Source: UBA10649 sp963700745 (GTDB lineage: Bacteria; Actinomycetota; Actinomycetes; S36-B12). Taken from it: 64,000 nt of DNA. The DNA lies in NCBI GenBank assembly GCA_963700745.1, contig CAVOYT010000009.1, positions 493,754 through 557,753 of the forward strand, read 5' to 3'. Shown piece after piece: positions 17,675 to 28,408 of the stretch. Under the pieces are notes generated by a model, which searched no databases, had not been told where the DNA came from, and was given only the letters and a program-made list of their open reading frames with translations. Made by a program: the position numbers and the translations under genes. Every line of letters begins with the position of its first letter. The first letter of the stretch is position 1.

Positions 17675-18225
17675 TCTTCCATGGGATTTCATAAGTGCTT
17701 GAAAATACCGCATAAACCCTTACCAGTCAACCTTCTACAACTTTGCTAGTTTTATATATAGTTGGCTATAGTTCGATATAGTTAGCTATAGTCTGTCACG
17801 ATTTAGTCACGTTTCAATTTTTAAAGATTAGATGAAAATCTTATAATTATTGGAATTTAATTCCCTCATTACTGTTGATTTTATCTCAAAATAAGCATTC
17901 ATTACACAATATATCAAATCAATAGTTCTTCATCAAGTTCACACCTTCAACATTTTTCCAGAGGTGTGCCTTTCAAATGAAAATCAACAACAAATGATAC
18001 GATTGAACACACAAAACACGCTTGCCAAAATCTACTTAACTCTTTGTATGCATGTCTCTCTCAATTGTCACCCTTCATTCCGTGAAAATATTGTTTGAAA
18101 AATCCCCTTCCCCTGACGAAGGAGGGGTTAGCAAGTGAGTGAGATTCGTATCCCTTGAAATACTCTTCACTTTTCACTCCATCAGGGGAGGGAATCCAGT
18201 CATTTCTATTATGTGTTTTTCCTTC
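17675..18225. other. Non-coding island end with decamer and inverted repeats
   Basis: Four 10-bp units starting TATAGTT run from 17757 to 17793, then paired GTCACG at 17795-17800 and 17806-17811. At 18104-18194 an inverted repeat (CCCCTTCCCCTGA / TCAGGGGAGGG) encloses about 65 bases and resembles dispersed intergenic repeats. No gene seen. Confidence 0.55.
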
Positions 18226-19051
18226 TTACCAGGAGTAGGCAACCCCGAGACCGGCTACCCACTGATCCGCCGAACCATGATTATCCACCAACGGGCTGTT
18301 CTTTGCATCATTTAACAGGCGCTCGTAGCGGGCCCCGATACCCAGGTGCCATGACTCGCTGAAATGCACGACCACCGCAGGCAAGACCCTGACGCCCTTC
18401 ATTCCGCTGCCGGCATCAAAAAGGGACATCCCGGTACGGTCAGAGTCCTGCTTACTGATACCGAAATAGGTGTCCATGTAATTGCTGTTGGCATACGTCC
18501 CGCCAACCCCTATTGAGATATCCACCGGCAGACTGACCGGGTACCAGTAGCGTGCGGAGATATCCACGAGTATACCCGTTGTATTCACCGCCTACGTCTG
18601 ACAGGAACTGGACCGATGTAATAAAACGTTCGCGCGGGCTTTCACTGTTCACAAACTCAGCACCCAGGAATGCCCCTGCCTCGATGGTTCCGTCAATTTC
18701 CTCCATGTCCTTTACCACATCGTCGTCAACGTCATCATCACGACCAAAACGATAGTTTACTACCGGGCCAAAGCGAATCCATGTATGGTTCAGCACATTC
18801 ACGGACAGCTCGGTTGCCCTCAGCATGAGGTAGCGCTCCTGCCCCGGCATCGTTATCCTCGCAAACGGGGCTGCCCCCACTGTATAGTCGTTTGATCCCT
18901 GATAGTCCGGGAATATGCCTATCCCAACGCCCACCACGTTGGGAACGTTATCGATTGTAAACGGGCTGTCCTGTGCCTGAACCACAGGGGACAGACACAG
19001 GGTTACTATTACTGCACAAATTGTGAGACATAATTTAATTGGGTAACGCAT
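18226..19051 (-). CDS. MipA/OmpV-family outer-membrane protein (one frameshift)
   Basis: Outer-membrane beta-barrel of about 275 residues. Signal peptide MRYPIKLCLTICAVIVTLC...VVQA, then GVGIGIFPDYQGSNDYTVGAAPFARI near the start of the barrel, typical of MipA/OmpV proteins, and a C-terminal WVAGLGVAYSW ending in an aromatic residue as barrels do. The frame breaks near 18,590 with the homology continuing on both sides. First recognisable gene at the left end of the tRNA-Arg island. Confidence 0.75.
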
Positions 19052-19122
19052 TCTGTTTCTCCTTTCCGGTCTGCTGTATATTCTTTTTCTAAGGCGATAC
19101 GGTTATTTTTGCCTTATTCATG

Positions 19123-19902
19123 CTAAAACCTGAACCCTGCCCCAACGATCGGACCGTAAATCGTAAGGTCGGCATTGTTATGGTCAAGGCCTAATCCACG
19201 GTACCCCGCATAGAGGGTGGTGACCTTTGAGACCTCATATCCCAGGACAGCCAACGCGTTCCAGGTGAAGTTGGACGATTCGGACGTCATGTCGAATCCG
19301 CCTATATCCCACCTTAAATTGAGCATGAGACTTTCTGCGAGGGATACTCCGAGGCGAAAGCCAATGAATGGGTCCACAAAATCGTTTCTCTTCGTTTCAT
19401 CGATGCGGATGCCGAGATTGGGGTCTTTGAGCTCTATTTCAGTCTTCATATCCCAATATCTTCCACCCGCCAGCACATCAAGCGTCACCGGCCTTCTGCT
19501 GTCTCCTCCGATAGTCCACTCCCTTGCACGGTAGAATCCGCCAAACTCCATAAACAGTATCTGAATAGTCGTGTCTGTTTTTAAGTGGCGGGTCTTTCCA
19601 TCGGCCGAAACCTTCAGGTAATTCGGCTGCAGAAACATCCCCCATCTGTCTTTCATGGCCTCAACATGCACCAATCCCGCAAAATCAAGATTGTCCAGTA
19701 TATCGCTAAAGCTCACATCGACATCTGTTTTATTCCCTTTTATCGTCACAGTTCCGTCGATACCCATAATCCATCCATAGGGAATCACAGAAAATTCCCA
19801 CCCCGTATCCCCCTCTTCCTGGGCGTATGACGGCATGCTGATGAAAAGCGACAGCATTCCTACGATCACAGCAACAAGCAGCGTTTTGCTCTTCTGTTTC
19901 AT
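19123..19902 (-). CDS. Outer-membrane beta-barrel protein
   Basis: About 259 residues, signal peptide with cleavage near SYAQEE, then amphipathic strands (WEFSVIPYGWIMGIDGTVTIKG, FIGFRLGVSLAESLMLNLRWDIGGF) and a terminal IVGAGFRF, the aromatic end that outer-membrane barrels need for assembly. I used the ATG at 19902 after GGAGAGG; a longer reading lacks a signal peptide at its start. No specific family name is justified. Same strand as the rest of the island. Confidence 0.7.
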   Translation of the reverse strand: MKQKSKTLLVAVIVGMLSLFISMPSYAQEEGDTGWEFSVIPYGWIMGIDGTVTIKGNKTDVDVSFSDILDNLDFAGLVHVEAMKDRWGMFLQPNYLKVSADGKTRHLKTDTTIQILFMEFGGFYRAREWTIGGDSRRPVTLDVLAGGRYWDMKTEIELKDPNLGIRIDETKRNDFVDPFIGFRLGVSLAESLMLNLRWDIGGFDMTSESSNFTWNALAVLGYEVSKVTTLYAGYRGLGLDHNNADLTIYGPIVGAGFRF

Positions 19903-20042
19903 TCTTCTCACCTCTCCTTTCCTTTTAAAAAAATATTGAGTCCATTGTCTGTATTGAAAAAGCACACCCCACTGCGACCTTCAGTCATCATCGGCCTCAA
20001 CATACCTGTAAATAGATACAGGCTCTTTACGGTTCTTCACAT

Positions 20043-21053
20043 CTACTGATTTATGAGAACGAATAAATTCGGATCTTTCACCCTTGAATACGTTGACTCG
20101 GCAATGCACATGTGCATAGGCTCAGTGACTGATTCTATTCTGGAGGCGGTGTTCACTACGTCGCCGATCACTGTCACATCCTTTCGGTCAGGGGTCCCTA
20201 TCTCTCCCTGTATCACCAGGCCTGAATTGACCCCTATCCGGATCTGTATCTCTGCACGACCTTCTTTTTCTCTGGTTTTGTTGAATTCCCTGAGCGCTTC
20301 CAGCACTTTGATCCCCGCGTGCACCGCATCATTCGCGTCAATGAATATGGCCATAACCGCATCACCGATGAACTTGTCGATATCCCCATGGCACTCCTTT
20401 GTAATCACTTCGCAGATGCCGAACAGGTCGTTCAGCATCTTCGCCGTCTCTTCCGGTGAATGGCTCTCTGAGAAACCGGTAAAGTTGACGATATCCAAGT
20501 ACAGCACGGTGCGGTCCTTTATGTGGGCTTTTCCTTCTGAGCCCTGCAGCTGGCCCATGATCTCTGCAAACGTTGCATGAGACATATATTTCTTTACCAT
20601 CACGTTGAACTTCTCCTGGAGTATGCGGAAATCTTCCTCTTTGGAGACGTCCCGGAACACCTCGATGCCCGCCACAATCTCGCCCTTGTCATTCCTGATA
20701 GGCCCAATGTGGGTCTGCACAGGGAAACGCCTGCCGTCTTTATGGAAGGGATAGACCTTGGCCCGGATGTCCTTGCCTGTATTAAGCGTTTCTACCAAGG
20801 GACAGGAATTCCGGCAGAGGAGCACGCCGTTTTCATCTATGTGGTTCAGGATGTCGTCACTACAGCGCTTCCCCATCACCTCCTCTGCGCTGTAGCCGGT
20901 AATCTCTTCCGCGCCCCTGTTCCAGAAGATGATCTTTCGCTCCCTGTCGACCACATAGATCCCGTCGAAAATGCTGTTGAGCACTGTCGCCAGCACACTG
21001 TCGGCAACACTGAAATCAGCCAGAATGGATTCACCTTGCTTCTTTTTATTCAT
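20043..21053 (-). CDS. PAS domain-containing class III adenylate/guanylate cyclase
   Basis: 336 residues. An N-terminal PAS domain (about 20-145: FDGIYVVDRERKIIFWNRGAE, FHKDGRRFPVQTHIGP) is joined by a helical linker to a class III cyclase domain (about 180-336). Visible active-site features: metal-binding Asp in LYLDIVNFTGFSE and GDIDKFIGDAVMAIF (with a Lys before the second Asp), and Asn/Arg in VIGDVVNTASRIE. It probably makes a cyclic nucleotide in response to a sensed ligand. It lacks the usual membrane anchor. Nucleotide specificity is unresolved. Confidence 0.85.
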   Translation of the reverse strand: MNKKKQGESILADFSVADSVLATVLNSIFDGIYVVDRERKIIFWNRGAEEITGYSAEEVMGKRCSDDILNHIDENGVLLCRNSCPLVETLNTGKDIRAKVYPFHKDGRRFPVQTHIGPIRNDKGEIVAGIEVFRDVSKEEDFRILQEKFNVMVKKYMSHATFAEIMGQLQGSEGKAHIKDRTVLYLDIVNFTGFSESHSPEETAKMLNDLFGICEVITKECHGDIDKFIGDAVMAIFIDANDAVHAGIKVLEALREFNKTREKEGRAEIQIRIGVNSGLVIQGEIGTPDRKDVTVIGDVVNTASRIESVTEPMHMCIAESTYSRVKDPNLFVLINQ

Positions 21054-21092
21054 AATTAGTATCCATGTATTTTTTTATACACATTCATGCTT

Positions 21093-21419
21093 TCACTCTA
21101 ACCCGCACTCGCTTTTGATCTCCGCGATCTTTTCGTCGATCATTTTGTTGTAATCACCGGTTGCCACCTTTGCCTTGCTTCTTTCCGTCCCCGTGACAAC
21201 CCCTGCAACAAGGCCAATCGGCATGATTGCCCTTACCCCTGCCGCTATCTGCTCGGCTGCGTGCACTTTTTCTTTTTCCAGCACCATAATATCAGCCTCT
21301 GCGGTTTCACAGTTTACCGGTTTCTCCAGGTCCTGCTCCACCTCCTTGTAGTGCGACGCACATGATGCAACAGAAAGGATCAAACATACTGCAAAAAAAA
21401 CTGCACCAAATTTTTTCAT
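21093..21419 (-). CDS. Small lipoprotein
   Basis: About 108 residues. Lipoprotein signal with lipobox VASC, a Glu/Lys-rich helix (EADIMVLEKEKVHAAEQIA), then a hydrophobic segment IMPIGLVAGVVTG and a charged tail. Function unknown. Lies 25 bases downstream of the mechanosensitive channel gene on the same strand, so perhaps co-transcribed. Confidence 0.65.
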   Translation of the reverse strand: MKKFGAVFFAVCLILSVASCASHYKEVEQDLEKPVNCETAEADIMVLEKEKVHAAEQIAAGVRAIMPIGLVAGVVTGTERSKAKVATGDYNKMIDEKIAEIKSECGLE

Positions 21420-21443
21420 CTGCATTTACTCCTTTCATTCATT

Positions 21444-23905
21444 TCATAGATTTTCTTTCGTAGTTTCCGGAGGCCGCAGCATGACCGATTCATCCATACT
21501 GCGTAGATGCAGATCCCGTTGGGGAAAAGCGATCTCGATATTCGCTTCCCGGAACCTACGGTCAATCTCCTGGTGAAGCTCACTTTTTACGTTCAGCCTG
21601 TTTTCAACGTCCAATACCCAGACACGAAGCTCGAAATCAAGCGAGCTCTCTCCGAAATTCAGAAAGAGCACCTGGGGTTCAGGCGTTACAGCCAACAGTG
21701 GGTTTCCCTTGGAGCACGCCCTCAGTGTTTCCACTACCAGAGGAACGTCTGAACCATAGGCTACTCCTACCGGGATAATAAGCCGCACCCGGCGGCTGCT
21801 CAGCGTCCAGTTGGTCACCTGGTTGGTGATCAGGTCAGCGTTGGGAATAATGACATCTGCATTGTCAAAGGTCTGGACGATCGTGGATCGTAGACCCATC
21901 CTCTTGATTTCAGACCATTGCCCGCCTATTTCTATATAGTCACCCACTCGCACAGGTCTTTCAAAGAGCAGGATGAGTCCGCTGACAAAATTGTTCACCA
22001 CGCCTTGAAGGCCAAAACCGATTCCAACGCCAAGGGCGCTCAACATGATAGTGAGCTTTGTGATCTCGATCCCAAGTGTCGCGAGTGCCAGCAAGAAGCC
22101 TGCGAAAATGAAGAAATAATGAACCAATCGTCCTATTGAAAGCCGGACTCCCTTTTCCACCTGACGCCTGACGAGCACTTTATCCATGAGCACTTTTTGG
22201 AAGATCCAGGATACGAGAAACGATCCATACAATACGGCTGCTGAAGCAACCATCAAGCCTACAGTAATCCGCTGGGCACCCAGGTTAAATCCAAGTGCAA
22301 GCACACCTTTCGTCGCTCCTTCCAGGCTTTCGTACACCCCCCATATCATAAGTATACCGGGGATCAAAACCAGCACCCAAACACCAACGTACATGAATCG
22401 TCCCATTCGTCGGATAATGCTATCGGTATCATCATCATTCAACACCGCTACCCGCCGGAGAGGAGAAGTGCGGAATAGCCATTCCAGTCCCCCGTACATC
22501 ATGTACATAAACAACATGAAGACAAACACCGTTGCGATCGAATCTATGAGAGATGACGAACAGATACAATGCCAGCCTTACTTTACCCCACATCTCCGTC
22601 ATCATGATGACAGCCAAAAAGAGAGCACCCAGACGAAGCGACCATGTATAAAAGCCCGAGTCTTTAAGACGGACGCTTTCCCGAGCCCACCGAACACAGA
22701 AAAAAAGACCAAGCAGCGCTGTGAGAACTATATAGAGTCGGACCAGTGGAAGCGGCAGGCTGACCACGTACATTAGTCCGGTGAGGATTAAAACGATTAT
22801 TAATCCATACACAAACTGTCTTTTCCAGGATGTTTCGATTAAGCATCCACAAAGTCGGGCAAAGGAGATACCAGCAATAATCGTAGTTGCCAGTTCCCAT
22901 ATGTCTGAAATCCTCCCGTATTCATAAAACAACAGTGTCGCCATAATGCCCACAAAGAACCCAGCGGAAAGAGGCCGTGCAGCAAGAAATCGCCAGCGAT
23001 CTGATTCATTTAACACCCGCCGGCTGCGGTACACGGCGATGATCACCACGAGAGAAAGGAACCCATGAAGGAGAACGGTCCATCCATGTTGTGCAAAGAA
23101 CCGCTTGTCTGGCCATGAGATCTCATTAAGACCTTGTCTTGCTTCGTACCACAACGTGCTTCCGAATTGAGCAAAATACTGGGAGGAGAACATCGGGGGT
23201 GATGCATCAAGCAGGACGCTCCGCTGCTTGAGCAGGATCAGACCGTCTAATTCGGCGGAAAGAGCGTTTATTTTCTCCTTGGATAGTACTGGCTTTCTCC
23301 TGTACCTTCAGCATCGCCTCCAGCTTCGGCAGGACGAGATTCAGGGCCGTATCGATAGTGTCATTCGCTTTTGCAAAGGTCGATTTGAGTTGATCGAGGA
23401 GCTCCCTCTTTGCTCAGGGAAGAGTGCCATTCATTCCAGCGTTTCTTCTCCGCCAGCCACTCTTTTCTCCACGCCCCAAGCTGACCAATTGCTTTGTTCA
23501 GGGGCTTGCTGATTTCCTCGAACAATTTATTCTCTGGCTCGATTGCCTGCCTGAGTTCCACAAGCTTTTTGTACTTGTAATCTTTCGAATCCTTGAGCCG
23601 TCTGTAATTGATCGGCAAGGGCTCTTCAAGATTCGCTTCAATCTCAGTGTACTTCCCTCAATTGCAGCGACATCCAGCACACCCGTAACCTTATGTTCAA
23701 GGCCTGCCAAGCGGCCGGACAATTCTGTCGCTAAAGGTATAAATTGTGCCAGCTCCGGGACTGCAACAGGTGATTCCTTTTTCAGCATCTGAGTTTTGAT
23801 CACCTCTGGGATTGCTCTTGTGCCAGCGTGTTGGCTTGATATCAGAAGTACAGCCATCAGCAGTACAATCCCCAATGTTCTCTTTGCAAGAAGTCTCATG
23901 AGCAT
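21444..23905 (-). CDS. MscS-family mechanosensitive ion channel, large form (frameshifted)
   Basis: About 820 residues when the frames are joined. Signal peptide at 23905, a long periplasmic coiled-coil region (WRKEWLAEKKRWNEWHSSLS, LKSTFAKANDTIDTALNLV), a block of membrane helices, and the MscS core: pore helix LSALGVGIGFGLQGVVNNFVSG, FERPVRVGDYIEI, and the cytoplasmic domain NADLITNQVTNWTL. This layout recalls MscK-type channels, which release solutes on osmotic downshift. Frame breaks lie near 23,650, 23,405, 23,280 and 22,555, each with clear continuation. Confidence 0.85.
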
Positions 23906-24035
23906 CTCGAATCATACTTAAAATAGAACCTTCACAATACTTATAGTGTGACTTACCCTTTCCTTTAGATTGTATGAATACAACCTTTTTAAACATCAAC
24001 TCATCCTGCAATGTACTCCTCATTTCTTTGCCTGT

Positions 24036-25144
24036 TTACCGACTCACGGGAATGGTCAATACTGGTGCGGCCTTCTGATCCGTTGCAGCGGCAATGCTGA
24101 CGGACCATAGCGATCGGAGCTCTTTATAGAACAACTTGGTTTGCATATCGGTGTCATCGATATAGAACCAGTATCCACGGTGCTTTACCGCCATTGCCGC
24201 CCGATTTGGCTTATCCTTTGACGTATGAATATGAATGTTTTTTCCTGCCAGACCCATTGTTGGATAATTAATTGCGAGCCCTGCTCTCGCATGCTCCTGC
24301 GGAATCTCTATTGCTGCTCTCAGGATCTGAATCAGGTCATAATGTTGACCGCGTTGATATTGCGATGCCATCCAATTCCCCTCCTTTGACCGCAAAGTAG
24401 ACAGGGAAGACGATATCTTTCGATTCGTCCGTCGGCATTGGAAGTCCAAGCAACGTCAAGATATTCACGTACCTTTTCAGAGTAGGCCGGGAGCATAACC
24501 GCTGATCAGGATATCGAAGGGAACATCTTTTCTCGGATCCTGCCACCAACTGTCAAGAACACCCGCTTTATCCAATTCCGTGTCTAGTTCAACAAAGCGT
24601 TGAAATCGAGGATCAGGCTCAGCAGACGGTGCATCAAGAAAGTCGGGATTTCGCATGTCGTTAATTCTGTTTGCGAGCAGGGAGAAGATCCCGTGATGAG
24701 TCTGTCCCGGTACGGATGAATAATACCAGGATGTCCAAAGGGATAGGCGACATCAACTGCCGAAGATACTGCTCACCTTGAACCGGCGCATAGGTAATCG
24801 TGGGGTTTTCCTCGTAGGCAAAACCGCCGCTGAAGGGAACGAGGTTTCCCGACATAGTTCTTCTCAGGGCCGAATCCAGCCTCGACACCGGCGTTGGTTC
24901 TGAAACGAACGTTCGCAGCCACACCGCTTACCGCAAGGAGAGAAAATGTTTCTCCGTAGCGACCCTTAACAATCGACAGCAGCATCTGCTCGTCTTCGGT
25001 TCTGTTTATGGCTTCATTGTAATCCGCCCGTCCCATGCTGATAGACCTCGGACCCACCATGGCGCAGCCGGATAACGCAAACAGGACCAAGCAAAGGGTT
25101 GTCAGAGTTAAAACCCGCCGATCTTTATGGCAATATAGTCTCAT
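24036..25144 (-). CDS. Uncharacterised lipoprotein (frameshifted)
   Basis: Lipoprotein of about 370 residues. Lipobox LFALSGC, then YNEAINRTEDEQMLLSIVKGRYGE, a pattern in a widespread family of proteobacterial lipoproteins without assigned function. It continues through VRFRTNAGVEAGFGPEKN, FRRFVELD-like and IPVYFAV-type segments to VLTIPVSR. I used the ATG at 25144 with GGAGGTGA upstream. Frames change near 24,860, 24,660 and 24,440. Role unknown; it sits among envelope genes. Confidence 0.6.
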
Positions 25145-25199
25145 TTTCATCACCTCCAATACTCCATTTCCTTCATCTTTCTCTCTTGTTTCTTTTCAA

Positions 25200-26757
25200 C
25201 TACTCCATCAGCTCGAAGTTATCGTGAGTACCCACGTCTTGATCGATATATCCCTCGAGCGGACCGTAGAATCGGAAGACGACAAAGAAGCCCTTATCCG
25301 GATTTGTCGGCACCCAGTTCTTTTCCTATGCCCTTAGGTGGATTGGCACCGAAATAAACATCCACTGAACCATCGGCATTAGCTGACCGGCTTTTCACGA
25401 CTGCCTACCGAAATGTTCTTGTGTTTTCCGGGATCCAGCAGGCTGCGGGTCGTTGGGTCGTAAGCCGTTACCGCCCAGAAATTCTTGACTGGCGGGTTGG
25501 CCGGCACACGCAGTTTGTGGTTCTTCTACCATCCAGATACCGGCCTTTATTATCACGGAAACTACCCAAGTAAGCCGTACCTGCACCCGGAGTGGTAGAG
25601 ATCAGGGCAGGAGAAACCACGATGGCCTGATAAAACCACAGGGTGCGCGCATCAATATCGGCTACGCCATTACGTTCAAAAGTCGTATTGTGCAGGAACA
25701 TTTTTTCCCAATGCCGTTTCGGCCAGTATCGGATATCAGGATCGCGCGAGGCAAACACAATAGCGCGTGACATGGCTGCGCCCTGCTTCGCGCCCTGATC
25801 CAGAATACGCTTCATGCGCTCATCTGGATTAAATGGCTTTCCTTGGACAATACCTAATGTCGCCAGGCGCCCTAACTGCTCTGCACCAAACAATTCCTTT
25901 GGTTCGTATTGTATGATTTCATTCAGCAGTTCAAACGCAGAACCATCTTCCGGCGCTAACGAATTGAGCCCGACACCTGCCGTGTTCGTGTACTTACCCT
26001 GACGAGGTCCAGTTGCAAGCGGGTAGACTTTCAAGTTTTGTTTAAACCATGCGGTTGCTTTATCGCCTACACCGACATCACCCCAGCCGCGCATCATCGC
26101 CCAGATTCGGTAGCTCGGGGACTTGACCACAAAATAACCCTTAGGGATTTTGCCATCAAAACCTGGAGGCAGAAACAGGAACTTGCCGCCTTTACCTTTG
26201 TCAGGCCCGACAACACCAATGTCCGTCAAAAACTTAAAATTTGCATCATCCACGGTGCCTAACATCCCCGGCGGAGCTTCTAACACTGTGGGGCCGTCGA
26301 CCTTCAGGTCGAGTGAGGCAACGGCATATACGGTGCTGTTATTGCCGGTCAGATACAGCTCAGTGGGTGTTAGCCCGGGGCTGGGTGCACACCTATATAC
26401 GGATGATGTCTTAAATCCGAAATCGCGAATCTGCCCCTTGATGATGGCGTTCACAGACAGCGCCGGTAAAAAATCCATGTAGGCTTGCGTGGCTCTTTGC
26501 AGATCCATTTCATCATACAGTTTCTGCGCGGTTTCTTCGGTGGGAAAAGCATCCAGTTCAAAATTCAAAGTGCCAAAGCTGGTGTTGATCCTGTCCGGAG
26601 CGGGTTTAAAATCCTTGTTGGTCTGTTTTGGGCCCGCCGTTTCAAACAGGTTCCTCGTTTCTTCTGGAGTGGCAGACTTCTGAGCCCACACGGGGGTCAC
26701 CAGGCTGACCGCCATCACCAAGGCCAGCGCAAGTTTAACTATATGTTTTACTTTCAC
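25200..26757 (-). CDS. Exported DUF1254/DUF1214 protein, copy 1 (3' frameshifts)
   Basis: About 519 residues, periplasmic, function unknown. Signal peptide VKVKHIVKLALALVMAV with a GTG start at 26757 behind GGAGAAAG. N-terminal DUF1254 region (ATQAYMDFLPALS), middle GPDKGKGGKFLFLPPGF, and C-terminal DUF1214 region ending near FELME. Frames break near 25,525 and 25,325. Its N-terminal region closely matches copy 4 (SAKDFKPAPDKMETRFG versus NKDFKPAPDRINTSFG), forming one of two sub-types in this five-gene array. Confidence 0.8.
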
Positions 26758-26800
26758 TTTTCTTTCTCCTTCCGTACATTTATTAATTCCTCCATTTCAC

Positions 26801-28339
26801 CTACTTCACCAACTCGATCTCACCCGGCCGCCAGGTTTGGTCAATCCAGGGTTGAAGCGGTCCGTATATTCTTAAAGCGATAAACCAACTTTTGCCTGGG
26901 ATAGTTTGCAGCCAATTACCTTCTTGGCCTTTAGGCGCTGTAGGCGCAAAGTAAATATCGCAAGAACCGTCAGCATTCTTCTTTATGCCTTCAGTCTGAC
27001 TGCCCAGCGTTGGAAACTGCTGATCCGTCTGCAGCTGTGAACGGGTCTGCGTGTCATACATCGTAATCGCCCAGAAATCCTTGGCTGGCGGATTCGGCGG
27101 TACGTGTAGTTTATAGGTTTTGGAGCCGTCCAGGACGTTGCCGTTAGAATCGAGCATTCCCATAGAGTAGTCTGAGCCTTTTCCAGGAACGGTCATGGCC
27201 ATGGCTGGGGAAACACAAATATAACCGAAGTGGAATAGCACTCGCGGATCCAAGCGATAAGCTCCGTTACGAGTAAAGGTGGTATCTTTGTCGGCATAGG
27301 CCGTAACCCAGGATTCACTATCCTTAAAGGTTAAATTGCCGGGATCACGCGGGAAATAGCTGATCGCACGAGCTGCTGCGTTACCAATCTCAGCTGCATC
27401 CTTTAAAATTTTCTTCATCCGAGCGTCCGGCTTAAATGGCTTACCTTTTTCGATGCCAATAGCCGCCATCATACCCTTAGCTTCCGGCCCTAGAAAATCA
27501 TCCGGCTCATCTTGAATGATTTTATGTATTTTTTTAAATGCACTGTAATCGTTAGGCACGATCATGTGCATATCTTTCCCTGAAACATTGACAAATTTCA
27601 TTTTTGGAGGATTTGATGCCTTTGATAATGGATATGCCTTTAAAGTGCTGCGGATATTAGCTGAAGCAGCAGAAATTGCTTTTTCAATAGGTAATTTTTT
27701 ATCCAGATAGCCGCGCATGAACACCCACACGCCATTTGTTTTTGACGGCACATCAAAATAACCATCAGGCACATCGCCTTTATAATCCGGAGGAAGAACT
27801 AAGTACTTCCCGCCCTCACCCTTGTCAGGGCCGGCCACGCCTAGATCAACCATGTATTTAAAAGCCATATCATCAAGTATGCCCAACATCCCCTTAGGAA
27901 GATCAATAACAACTGGGCCGTCTTTCGCTAAATCAAGAAATCCAACCGCATACATCGTCGATGTATTACCTGTTAAAAGAATGGTTTTAGAATCCATCAA
28001 CGTATCCCAAATACAGATCTCATTCGCTTTAACAGCGCCCATAGCGGCCTGACCTTCACGCAAGGCATTGGCCGACAAGGTTGGGATAGAATTTAAATAA
28101 ACATTAACAGCCCGTGAACGATCAAGATAATCGTAAACCGCCTCTGTTGTTACCTTGGATGGTACCCCATCAAAATAGCGTAACGTCCCAATGGAGGTTT
28201 CAACCATATTCGGTGCTGTATATTCTTTTGGAATATCTGTCGTCATTTTCATCTTTGGCGTTTGTGCCCCTGCAACAGTTATAAAACTAACTGCCATCAT
28301 TACGGCTAAAGCCAATGTTAATAATTTCTTTGTTTTCAT
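26801..28339 (-). CDS. Exported DUF1254/DUF1214 protein, copy 2
   Basis: About 512 residues, unbroken. Signal peptide MKTKKLLTLALAVMMAV ending near VAGAQ; start at 28339 behind AAGGAG. DUF1254 region with IPKEYTAPNMVETSIGTLRYF and YDYLDRSRAVNVYLNSIPTLS, GPDKGEGGKYLVLPPDYKGD in the middle, GKPFKPDARMKKILKDA, and DUF1214 region KLHVPPNPPAKDFWAITMYD to EIELVK. Belongs to the second sub-type with copies 3 and 5. Exported soluble protein of unknown role. Confidence 0.88.
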   Translation of the reverse strand: MKTKKLLTLALAVMMAVSFITVAGAQTPKMKMTTDIPKEYTAPNMVETSIGTLRYFDGVPSKVTTEAVYDYLDRSRAVNVYLNSIPTLSANALREGQAAMGAVKANEICIWDTLMDSKTILLTGNTSTMYAVGFLDLAKDGPVVIDLPKGMLGILDDMAFKYMVDLGVAGPDKGEGGKYLVLPPDYKGDVPDGYFDVPSKTNGVWVFMRGYLDKKLPIEKAISAASANIRSTLKAYPLSKASNPPKMKFVNVSGKDMHMIVPNDYSAFKKIHKIIQDEPDDFLGPEAKGMMAAIGIEKGKPFKPDARMKKILKDAAEIGNAAARAISYFPRDPGNLTFKDSESWVTAYADKDTTFTRNGAYRLDPRVLFHFGYICVSPAMAMTVPGKGSDYSMGMLDSNGNVLDGSKTYKLHVPPNPPAKDFWAITMYDTQTRSQLQTDQQFPTLGSQTEGIKKNADGSCDIYFAPTAPKGQEGNWLQTIPGKSWFIALRIYGPLQPWIDQTWRPGEIELVK

Positions 28340-28408
28340 TTCTTCTCCTTTCATTGTATTCTGTTAAGGATCGGGGTATTCACCCGCCGCTTATTTGTTT
28401 TGAGCGAA

